Both the position numbers and the translations under genes were made by a program. Of a stretch of 64,000 nucleotides of DNA, positions 53,786 through 62,535 are shown piece after piece. The notes under the pieces are model-generated. The model was not told where the DNA came from, did no database searches, and saw only the letters and a list, made by a program, of their open reading frames with translations. The DNA comes from Streptomyces aureus (GTDB taxonomy: Bacteria > Actinomycetota > Actinomycetes > Streptomycetales > Streptomycetaceae). Position 1 is the stretch's first letter; every line of letters begins with the position of its first letter. Where the stretch lies: the NCBI RefSeq assembly GCF_000725495.1, contig NZ_JNZD01000012.1, positions 124,001 to 188,000 of the forward strand, written 5' to 3'.

Positions 53786-55501
53786 GTGCGGGGCACCGAA
53801 GTCGGGAAGGCCGCAGGAGCGGGTGCGGCGGCGATGGGGGCGGAAGTGGCATTCGACGGTTTCGATTTCACTCCCGGGGCGCAGGTGCCGCTCACGGGCA
53901 CCGCGGGGCAGACGGCGGCGACCTTCGCCCTCGCCTCGGCGGCGTACCGCGACAGTCCGGTCGAGGAGATCCTCAAGGCCGACAACGAATGGCACCAGTC
54001 CACGGTGAAGGCCGGGCGGATCAAGCTGTTCGCGCCGAATCTCGGCGAGGCCTTCTCGGGGGCCGTCACGGCCCGGATGCTGGGCGCGGGCCGTGCCCCG
54101 CTCATCCAGTCCTTCGGCACCGAGCCGCAGGTCATCGTGGAGCACTGTCTCGCGGCGACCAACATCCGCCGTGAGCGCGACAATTGGCTGTCGGCCGTCA
54201 TGGTGCTGTGCGGACTGCTGTTCCTGCCGGGGCTGTTGGTGTGGCTGATGGTCTTCCAGATCCGTACGCAGATCGCCAAGCGCACGGACAAGCGGGGTTC
54301 CGCGCTCGGCACCACGCTCCTGTTCGCCGTCGGCGCCCTGGCCGTCCTCTTCCTCATCCGTATGCCGTTCACGGGCTTCTGGGCCTGGTACGCGCGGGCC
54401 GCGGTGGTCCTGCCGGTCGTCGGCTGGCTGTGGGCGAAGCAGATCTGCGAGCGCACCGCCAAGGACCTGCGGGAGCGCTGGGCGAGCCTGCTGTCGGGCG
54501 GCGGCATCGGCGCCAAGATCCCCGAGGCGGTCCCCGGCAGCCCCGGTGAGACGGCGGCCGAGCAGCTGCGCCAGTCGCTCGCCCGGCTCACCGCGGAACA
54601 GCAGTCGAACTCGGTCTTCTACGCGGGCCCCAAGGGGATACTGGGCATGGGCACCCGCTGGGGCAGCTGGCAGCTCGCCGAGGATCTCGTGCCGCTGGAC
54701 GCGAAGAAGGAGATCCATCCGTTCCGCAGCTGGGACGTCATCCGCAACATCCACGACCAGCTGCGCATGCTGGAGCGCGGTCCGCTCAACACCGGTGGTT
54801 TCCCGGCGCCTTCGATCAAGCACTGGATCGTCACCCCGATCGGCGAGGGCGCGAAGGCGGTGTCCCGGCCGGACGGCACCGATGTCGAGGCGTACACGAT
54901 CAAGTCGCACGCCGTGCAGGACATCTGCAACAAGCAGCAGTTCGGCAGCGGGGACCGGCACTACCTCGGGGTCCAGTGGACGCTGTGGGACGGCCAGTTG
55001 ATCATCACCATGATGATCACGGTGACCGTGCTGCACCAGACGCTGCGCATCGAGGTGACCGGGCACGCGCTGGGGCCGGTGAACCCACTGTTCACGAGCA
55101 AGCCGGAGGCCCCCACCAAGGAGGTCGCGAAGGCCGTCAAGTTCTGGGAGACCCGCAAGGTGAGCCTGCCGCTGGTCACCGCGGACGAGGTCGTGCGGCT
55201 CGCGGCGCGGGCGCCCCTCACCTGGTATCCGCCGCTGCTGAACTGGATCGGGGGAAGCCTGGCGCTGCCCGAGCCGTTCGGGGTGCGGCACGCCTGGGCC
55301 GACCAGCCGTGGCGGCACCGGTTCATGGCGGACGACGCGCTGCGGGCCGCGACGCCCGTGCTGCGCGTGGTGCACTCGGCGGCGATCAAGGTCCTCGAGG
55401 AGAACGGCGTCGACACGGAGAAGTTCGGCAACCGCTCGGCGTTCCTCAGCACCGCGGTGCAGGACCCCTCGCCGCGCAAGGCCGACGTCTACGACGCGTA
55501 G
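53786..55501 (+). CDS. Unknown polytopic membrane protein
   Basis: A 571-aa protein I do not recognise. Residues 1-135 are soluble. Hydrophobic helices lie at about 136-162 (NWLSAVMVLCGLLFLPGLLV), 176-196 and 206-222. The remaining 340 residues are soluble, interrupted by a shorter hydrophobic stretch near 405-420 (LIITMMITVTVLHQTL), and carry several Trp-rich motifs such as GMGTRWGSWQLAED. No enzymatic motif is evident. The start is GTG at 53786 without a good ribosome site; ATG 53834 (residue 17) is possible. Base composition is like its neighbours. It is convergent with the HIT gene and separated from EF-G2 by a terminator. Confidence 0.8.
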   Translation: MRGTEVGKAAGAGAAAMGAEVAFDGFDFTPGAQVPLTGTAGQTAATFALASAAYRDSPVEEILKADNEWHQSTVKAGRIKLFAPNLGEAFSGAVTARMLGAGRAPLIQSFGTEPQVIVEHCLAATNIRRERDNWLSAVMVLCGLLFLPGLLVWLMVFQIRTQIAKRTDKRGSALGTTLLFAVGALAVLFLIRMPFTGFWAWYARAAVVLPVVGWLWAKQICERTAKDLRERWASLLSGGGIGAKIPEAVPGSPGETAAEQLRQSLARLTAEQQSNSVFYAGPKGILGMGTRWGSWQLAEDLVPLDAKKEIHPFRSWDVIRNIHDQLRMLERGPLNTGGFPAPSIKHWIVTPIGEGAKAVSRPDGTDVEAYTIKSHAVQDICNKQQFGSGDRHYLGVQWTLWDGQLIITMMITVTVLHQTLRIEVTGHALGPVNPLFTSKPEAPTKEVAKAVKFWETRKVSLPLVTADEVVRLAARAPLTWYPPLLNWIGGSLALPEPFGVRHAWADQPWRHRFMADDALRAATPVLRVVHSAAIKVLEENGVDTEKFGNRSAFLSTAVQDPSPRKADVYDA

Positions 55502-55544
55502 CGGCCCGGTGGACGGGGCGCCCGGTGGGGCGCCCCGGACCCGG

Positions 55545-56093
55545 TCACGCGGTGGGCCAGGCCTCCGCCAGCATCGTGCGGGTGTCCGCGAGGAGCTGCG
55601 GCAGCACCTTGGTGTGACCGACGACGGGCATGAAGTTGGTGTCGCCGCCCCAGCGGGGCACGATGTGCTGGTGCAGATGGGCGGCGATCCCGGCGCCCGC
55701 GACGGTTCCCTGGTTCATGCCGATGTTGAAGCCGTGGGCACCGGAGGCCGTGCGCAGGGCGGTCATGGCCTGCTTGGTCAGTTCACCGAGTTCGGCGGTC
55801 TCCGGCCCGGTCAGGTCCGTGTAGTCGGCGACGTGCCGGTAGGGGACGACCATGAGGTGCCCGCCGTTGTACGGGTAGAGGTTGAGCACCGCGTACACGT
55901 GCTCCCCGCGCCTCACGATCAGCCCGTCCTCGTCGGACTTGGCCGGTATCGAGCAGAACGGACAGCCGTCCTCGGCCCCCGGGCCGGTGGGCTTGTTCTC
56001 GCCCTGGATGTAAGCCATCCGGTGGGGCGTCCACAGGCGCTGGAACGCGTCCTGCGTTCCCACTCCGATCTGCTGCTCCGGCTCACTCGTCAT
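55545..56093 (-). CDS. HIT-family Ap4A phosphorylase-like protein
   Basis: A 182-aa protein with the HIT motif H139-L-H-Q-H143 in AAHLHQHIVPRWGGD, and Cys44/Cys47 (CPFC) for zinc. The C-terminal segment GGDTNFMPVVG matches the mycobacterial enzyme Rv2613c, an ATP-dependent diadenosine tetraphosphate phosphorylase. That enzyme is next to thrS and pgsA in M. tuberculosis; here the channel gene lies between it and thrS, and the unknown membrane gene plus EF-G2 lie between it and pgsA. The ATG at 56093 was preferred; an ATG at 56105 is in frame with an equally weak ribosome site. Confidence 0.92.
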   Translation of the reverse strand: MTSEPEQQIGVGTQDAFQRLWTPHRMAYIQGENKPTGPGAEDGCPFCSIPAKSDEDGLIVRRGEHVYAVLNLYPYNGGHLMVVPYRHVADYTDLTGPETAELGELTKQAMTALRTASGAHGFNIGMNQGTVAGAGIAAHLHQHIVPRWGGDTNFMPVVGHTKVLPQLLADTRTMLAEAWPTA

Positions 56094-56172
56094 GTGTTGC
56101 AGCATATTGCTTCGCCCGTTCGCGGCGTGTCGGCGGGTGCCGTGCAAAGGACCCTGCGGCCAAGCTGTGGCC

Positions 56173-56829
56173 ATGGACGACGACAGCCCGATGACCCGCT
56201 GGGAGCGCCGCACGGAGGTACCGCTCGCGTTCGGGTCGCTGCTGTTCCTCGCCGCCTACGCGGTCCACGTCCTGGCGCACCGGCTGCCCGAGACGGCCCG
56301 CGACATCTGCTTCTCGGTGATCATGGCCACCTGGGCGGCGTTCCTGGTGGACTACCTGGTGCGCTGGCGGCTGAGCGGACAGGGCCGGCGGTTCGTCCGG
56401 CACCACGTGCTGGACACCATCGTCCTCGTCCTGCCGCTCATGCGTCCGCTGAGGGTGGTCAAGCTCTACGACGCCGTCCAGCGGCGCCACGGTGAGCCCC
56501 GTCTCCCGCTGTACGCGCGGGTGATCTTCTACGCGAGCCTGTCGGTCCTGCTGCTCGGTTTCTCGGGCGCCCTCGCCGTCTACCAGGCCGAGTACCAGGC
56601 GCCGCACGCGACGATCGTCACCTTCGGCGACTCGGTGTGGTGGGCGGCCTCCACGCTCGCGACCGTCGGGTACGGGGACGTGACGCCGGTGACGCCGCTG
56701 GGGCGGACGATCGCGGTCTTCATGATGGCGTGCGGTCTGGGGCTCCTCGGCGCGGTGACGGGCTCGTTCTCCTCCTGGCTGTTGCAGGTGTTCTCGCGCG
56801 AGGGCGACGAGAAGCCCCCGGGAAGCTGA
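56173..56829 (+). CDS. Voltage-gated-type potassium channel
   Basis: A 218-aa channel with the selectivity filter TVGYGD at 164-169. Helices lie at about 15-35, 47-64, 79-95 (with Arg/Lys-rich PLRVVKLYDAVQRR after it, S4-like), 115-136 and 174-196. This fits a short Kv-type subunit forming a tetramer. A basic segment RWRLSGQGRRFVRHH lies between helices two and three. The start is ATG at 56173; ATG 56191 is an alternative. It is divergent from the HIT gene and convergent with thrS. Its last five codons form a terminator arm. Confidence 0.92.
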   Translation: MDDDSPMTRWERRTEVPLAFGSLLFLAAYAVHVLAHRLPETARDICFSVIMATWAAFLVDYLVRWRLSGQGRRFVRHHVLDTIVLVLPLMRPLRVVKLYDAVQRRHGEPRLPLYARVIFYASLSVLLLGFSGALAVYQAEYQAPHATIVTFGDSVWWAASTLATVGYGDVTPVTPLGRTIAVFMMACGLGLLGAVTGSFSSWLLQVFSREGDEKPPGS

Positions 56830-56845
56830 GCTTCCCGGGGGCTTC
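56811..56845. terminator. Hairpin using the channel stop codon as its loop
   Basis: Arms 56811-56826 and 56830-56845 are a perfect 16-bp stem, and the loop is exactly the TGA stop codon at 56827-56829. It lies between convergent genes and can act in both directions. Confidence 0.75.
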
Positions 56846-56869
56846 GGGTCCGGCCGCGGCGGGCGCCGG

Positions 56870-58846
<1,977 letters not shown>

Positions 58847-58984
58847 CGGTCTCTCCTGACTGAAGGGGTCCCACACCACATACGGCATGGCGTGGCAATG
58901 CCCCGAATCCTACCGAGCCCGGGGTGCCCTCCGCGAAACGGTTGTGGACAGTGCGCCCCGGTCCGTCCCGCGGACCGCCCGGTC

Positions 58985-59056
58985 CGCATCCGGTCCGGCC
59001 TCCGGTCCCGTATCCGGTCCGGCCTCCGCTCCCGTCTCCGGTCCCGCCTCGGGGCA
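58985..59056. repeat. 24-bp tandem repeat upstream of thrS
   Basis: Three units (58985-59008, 59009-59032, 59033-59056) share CGNNTCCGGTCC..CCTCC. Units 1 and 2 differ at two or three positions; unit 3 is more diverged. No promoter is visible in the surrounding 250 nt. Confidence 0.7.
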
Positions 59057-59096
59057 CGCGCCGCCGGATCGCCCGGCCCGGCCCGCGGAGCGGACC

Positions 59097-60314
59097 TCAG
59101 TCCTCGCTGCAAGCCTCCTCGAAGAAGTCCAGGTTCTCCTGGAGCGACTTCATCAGCCGGTCCCGGTCGGCCTCGTCCACCTGGACCGGTACGACCCCGC
59201 CGGCGTCGCTGAGCCTGCGGAAGCCGCCGCGGCTCTCCAGGCGGCCGTGCACCCGGACCGGCAGCCCGACGATGTGGGCCTGGCCCGCGATCCGGTACGC
59301 CTCCTCGTCGAGGGTCATGCGGACGTGCGGGACCTCGGCGCCCGCGATGACCCGCAGCCGTACCGTGCCCGCCCCACGCGGCCCCGACCTGCGCATCCGG
59401 ACCACGGTGCCGGTCAGCCGCACCGGCACGGACGGCTCCTCGCGCAGATAGCGGGCCCCGGCCTCGCGCAGCACGGGCAGGTCGCCGGGCGAGAACTCGA
59501 CGGGCTCGGCGGGGTTCGCGCCGCCCTCCGGGACGCCCGCGGCCGGTGACCACTCGACGGTGATCCGGGCCCCCTCGGTGCCCCGGACGAGGGCCACCAG
59601 GGCGTCGGTGAGCTCATGGCTGACGCCCGCCTCCACGGCGGCGTCGAAGGCGTCCATGCCGCCGGTGGCCCGCTGGTAGTCGATGGCCTCGCGGGCCGCG
59701 CACAGCGCCTCGTGCAGGCGCACCGCGAGCGGCCGGCCCGGGGTGACGGGCACGAAGGCGGTGAGCCCGCGGCCGCCCGGTTCCGCGCCGACCAGGACGT
59801 TCTCCAAGGAGGCGGTGGCGCCCCTGCGGTGGCGGGCTCCGTAGTAGCCGGCACGCGCGCGTGCGGCCAGCGCGCCGGCGAGCAGCATCCGCCGGGCGGC
59901 CCCGCGCGTCTGCTCCTCCACGGTCCAGGGCGCCGCGCCCACGGGTCCGGTGGGGACGTCACGCCACCAGTGGATCTCGTCGCTGGGCACGACGAGGGCG
60001 AGGAGCACGTTGCGCGCGGACGGCGAGGCGCTGCGGGACAGCGCGACGAGCGCCTCGCCGAGGAGGTCGTCGCTGTCGGGGAAGGCCCGGTTCTCCGGCA
60101 CGAGCAGGCTGGTGCCGCCGCCCCCGGGCCCGGGTGGGGTCCACCGGCCGTACCGTCCGGCGGCTCCCCCGCGGCGCTGCCAGCCGTGCCGCCGCAGCAG
60201 CGCGCCGAGCACGGCGGGGTCCACCTGGTCGGGGGCCGGCGAATCGTCCCAGAAGGCTTCGGCGGGGTGCGGCCGCACCGGCCGCAGGACCTCGTCGCCG
60301 GGGCGGTGTGTCAT
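59097..60314 (-). CDS. Unknown 405-aa protein coupled to DUF4365 gene
   Basis: A 405-aa soluble protein I cannot name. Residues 1-80 include a Gly/Pro-rich stretch, 80-270 are mixed helical with an IHWWRDVPTGPVG motif, and the last 130 residues look beta-rich. Their pattern (VPVRLTGTVVRMRR, VRMTLDEEAYRIAGQAH, GLPVRVHGRLESR) recalls an OB-like domain found in several nucleic-acid-linked proteins. It ends in an acidic helix. The ATG at 60314 overlaps the DUF4365 stop (ATGA), so the two are translated together and probably act together. The frame is open to 60974 but the coupled ATG is the sensible start. Confidence 0.78.
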   Translation of the reverse strand: MTHRPGDEVLRPVRPHPAEAFWDDSPAPDQVDPAVLGALLRRHGWQRRGGAAGRYGRWTPPGPGGGGTSLLVPENRAFPDSDDLLGEALVALSRSASPSARNVLLALVVPSDEIHWWRDVPTGPVGAAPWTVEEQTRGAARRMLLAGALAARARAGYYGARHRRGATASLENVLVGAEPGGRGLTAFVPVTPGRPLAVRLHEALCAAREAIDYQRATGGMDAFDAAVEAGVSHELTDALVALVRGTEGARITVEWSPAAGVPEGGANPAEPVEFSPGDLPVLREAGARYLREEPSVPVRLTGTVVRMRRSGPRGAGTVRLRVIAGAEVPHVRMTLDEEAYRIAGQAHIVGLPVRVHGRLESRGGFRRLSDAGGVVPVQVDEADRDRLMKSLQENLDFFEEACSED

Positions 60315-60877
60315 GGTCTGCCTCCCGTCCCGACCCGCGTCATGATCTCGCACAGGGCCCGGTCGTCGAAGATCCGGGCCGTCGGAATGCGGACGGTGGT
60401 CCGGCGCCGGCCCGTGATGGCGTGCCCGGCGAGGTTGATCCAGTAGCAGCAGTGCCGCAGGTCGAGGCGGTCGTGGCTGGCGCGCAGCCAGTCGTCCTGG
60501 GATCTGGGCACGAGCATCACGACCAGGATCTTGTGTACCGAGACCGGGGTGCGCGCGAGCTTCGCCAGGTGCTCGTTGTCGAGCGTGAAGGAGAAGGCGG
60601 GCCCCGGCGGGTTCGGCGGGATCTGGTACGTGCACTTGAGCTGCACCTTGATGGTGACTTCGTCGTCGACCGTGTGCCCGGGGGCGCTGTGGCTGACGTG
60701 CCAGTCGATGCCGTTGTCGGGAAACGGCTGGGACAGCGAACAGCCCGCGGCCGCCGCGACCGCGTGCAGGTAGCCCACCTGCAAGGTCTCCATGCAGGCG
60801 GTGGTGGCCAGTGAGCCGCGGTGGGGTGCCGTCCGCTGGGGCAGCAGCCCGCCCCGTTCGGGCTGCGCGAGTGCCAT
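60311..60877 (-). CDS. DUF4365 protein, PD-(D/E)xK nuclease-like
   Basis: A 188-aa protein matching DUF4365, a restriction-nuclease-like fold. Candidate catalytic residues are Glu30 (ACMETLQVGYLHAV), Asp58 (DNGIDWHVSH) and Gln79-x-Lys81 (IKVQLKCT), the E-D-QxK layout. Substrate is unknown; relatives occur in mobile and defence contexts but also as core genes. No strong ribosome site precedes the ATG at 60877; AAGGAGA occurs about 65 nt upstream. It overlaps the 405-aa gene by ATGA and is divergent from a DEDDh exonuclease. Confidence 0.83.
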   Translation of the reverse strand: MALAQPERGGLLPQRTAPHRGSLATTACMETLQVGYLHAVAAAAGCSLSQPFPDNGIDWHVSHSAPGHTVDDEVTIKVQLKCTYQIPPNPPGPAFSFTLDNEHLAKLARTPVSVHKILVVMLVPRSQDDWLRASHDRLDLRHCCYWINLAGHAITGRRRTTVRIPTARIFDDRALCEIMTRVGTGGRP

Positions 60878-61047
60878 GAGTCCAACAGCCTTCCAGGCTT
60901 GGTGTATCCCCGTGGCGGGTCGCTGAACTGCAAAGACCCGTACCTCTGTTGTCTCCTTCCGGCGTACGCCGCAAACAGCCCGGGTATCACCAAACAGGCA
61001 GAAGACGGCGCGTCAGCTGCCGTGGGTGAACGAGGAGTTGTGTTCGT

Positions 61048-61773
61048 ATGACGTGCTGGTACGAAGGCCCTTTGGCCGCTTTCGACACGGAGACAACGGG
61101 CGTGGACGTCGAGACCGACCGGATCGTGTCGGCCGCCGTCGTGGTCCAGGACGCCGCGGGTGCCCGTCCGCGGGTGACCCGGTGGCTGGTGAACCCGGGA
61201 GTGCCGGTGCCCGCGGGGGCCACGGCGGTGCACGGGCTCACGGACGACCATCTGCAGCGCAACGGCCGCTGGCCGTCGCCGGTCATGGAGGAGATAGCCC
61301 GGGAGCTGGGCGAACAGGCCGCGGCGGGCCGGCCGGTGGTGGTGATGAACGCCCCGTTCGACCTGACCCTGCTGGACCGGGAGTTGCGCAGGCACCGCGC
61401 CTCGTCGCTGGACCGCTGGTTCGAGTCGGCGTCGCTGCGGGTGCTCGATCCCCGCGTCCTCGACAAGCATCTGGACCGCTACCGCAAGGGCCGGCGCACC
61501 CTGACCGATCTGTGCGCGCACTACGAGGTGACGCTGGACGGCGCGCACGACGCGGCGGCCGACGCGCTCGCCTCGCTGGAGGTCGTGCGTGCGCTGGGAC
61601 GCCGGTTCGCGTCCCGGCTGGACCGGCTGTCGCCGTCCGAGCTGCACACGCTCCAGACGGTGTGGCACGCGGCGCAGGCGCGCGGGCTCCAGGCCTGGTT
61701 CGCGCGCAGCGGTTCACCGGAGGCGGTGGACCCGGCGTGGCCGCTGCGCCCGGACCTGCAGGCGGCGGCCTGA
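61048..61773 (+). CDS. 3'-5' exonuclease, DnaQ-like DEDDh family
   Basis: A 241-aa exonuclease. The catalytic residues are Asp13 and Glu15 (AAFDTETTG), Asp105 (NAPFDLTLL), His167 and Asp172 (HDAAADALA). It is a stand-alone exonuclease rather than the polymerase-linked epsilon subunit; similar proteins are common in Streptomyces and degrade single-stranded DNA or RNA ends. GAGGAG lies upstream of the ATG at 61048. Its nearest neighbour is the divergent DUF4365 nuclease-like gene; whether they interact is unknown. Confidence 0.93.
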   Translation: MTCWYEGPLAAFDTETTGVDVETDRIVSAAVVVQDAAGARPRVTRWLVNPGVPVPAGATAVHGLTDDHLQRNGRWPSPVMEEIARELGEQAAAGRPVVVMNAPFDLTLLDRELRRHRASSLDRWFESASLRVLDPRVLDKHLDRYRKGRRTLTDLCAHYEVTLDGAHDAAADALASLEVVRALGRRFASRLDRLSPSELHTLQTVWHAAQARGLQAWFARSGSPEAVDPAWPLRPDLQAAA

Positions 61774-61817
61774 ACGGGCGTGCCCGGCCGGGCGCGGCGG
61801 CGCGCGGACAACGAAAA

Positions 61818-61842
61818 ACCGGTCCGCCGATGACGGACCGGT
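61818..61842 (-). terminator. tRNA-Val terminator with T-tract
   Basis: A perfect 9-bp stem, ACCGGTCCG (61818-61826) with CGGACCGGT (61834-61842). On the minus strand TTTTT follows directly, a classic intrinsic terminator for the tRNA gene; it may also stop the exonuclease transcript. Confidence 0.85.
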
Positions 61843-61852
61843 CTTCTCCGGG

Positions 61853-61924
61853 TGGGCGATACTGGGTTCGAACCAGTGACCTCTTCGGTGTGAACGAAGC
61901 GCTCTCCCACTGAGCTAATCGCCC
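61853..61924 (-). tRNA. tRNA-Val (CAC anticodon)
   Basis: Folds as a complete cloverleaf: acceptor GGGCGAT/ATCGCCC, D-stem GCTC/GAGC, anticodon stem CTTCG/CGAAG with loop TTCACAC, T-stem ACTGG/CCAGT with loop TTCGAAC and discriminator A. The anticodon CAC reads GUG. 72 nt; CCA is not encoded. Confidence 0.97.
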
Positions 61925-61963
61925 GGGAACGGACTGAACAATACAGGGCCCGGCGGGTGGGGT

Positions 61964-62410
61964 TCAAACCGCTTCGAGGCGAGCCCTCAGTCCGCGTCGT
62001 CCCGCGCGCATCATCAGGGCGTGGTTGGCGCGGAAGAAGGGACGCCCCGGCACGGCGAGCCGCCGCAGCAGCGGGGTGGTGACGTGCACGTCCTGGTCGT
62101 AACGGGCGCGGGTTCCCGGGCCGGCCGCGGTGAGGGTCCAGCGCGCCCAGCCGACGAGATCGCCCGACATCCCGATCTCCAGGACGCCGGCGGCCGGGTC
62201 CCGGCGTGCCGCGCGGGCCGTGACGGTGATGTCGTACGGCAGGACCGAGCGGATCCGGATGACGCCGGTGTCCGCGTCGACGGGGGTCACCTCCCGCACC
62301 TGGGGCCACCAGTCCGGATAGTCCTCGGCCCGCTCCAGGGCGGGGTAGACGCGCGCGGGCGGCGCGGGCAGCTCCCACACGGCGCGGAAGCGGTAGTGGG
62401 TCCAGTCCAT
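61964..62410 (-). CDS. SRPBCC/START-like polyketide cyclase family protein
   Basis: A 148-aa protein of the SRPBCC fold, which forms a hydrophobic ligand pocket. It has the start WTHYRFRAVWELPAPPARVYPALERAEDYPDWWPQV, the characteristic helix and Trp pair, and the later GWARWTLTAAG strand. Ligand and role are unknown. A frame extends to 62668, but only the ATG at 62410 gives the normal N-terminus; its ribosome site is weak. It is divergent from the large membrane protein, sharing 125 nt of intergenic DNA. Confidence 0.85.
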   Translation of the reverse strand: MDWTHYRFRAVWELPAPPARVYPALERAEDYPDWWPQVREVTPVDADTGVIRIRSVLPYDITVTARAARRDPAAGVLEIGMSGDLVGWARWTLTAAGPGTRARYDQDVHVTTPLLRRLAVPGRPFFRANHALMMRAGRRGLRARLEAV

Positions 62411-62535
62411 GGTCCGAGTGTGCCCACGACGGCCCGGCTGCCGGAAGTACCGGCCGCGTCCGTGCATCCGGATGAGTACGGGGTGAGTACCCGCACTCAT
62501 GTCCGGGCGGCGTGAGCGGGGCCACACTCCGGACC

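Noticed and set aside
56092..56172. Longer N-terminus for the K+ channel
   Set aside because: Would overlap the divergent HIT gene start and add a Cys-rich segment not expected in this family.
60821..61051. A 76-aa plus-strand frame before the exonuclease gene
   Set aside because: Overlaps the DUF4365 start on the other strand, lacks a ribosome site and would end on the exonuclease start; likely chance.
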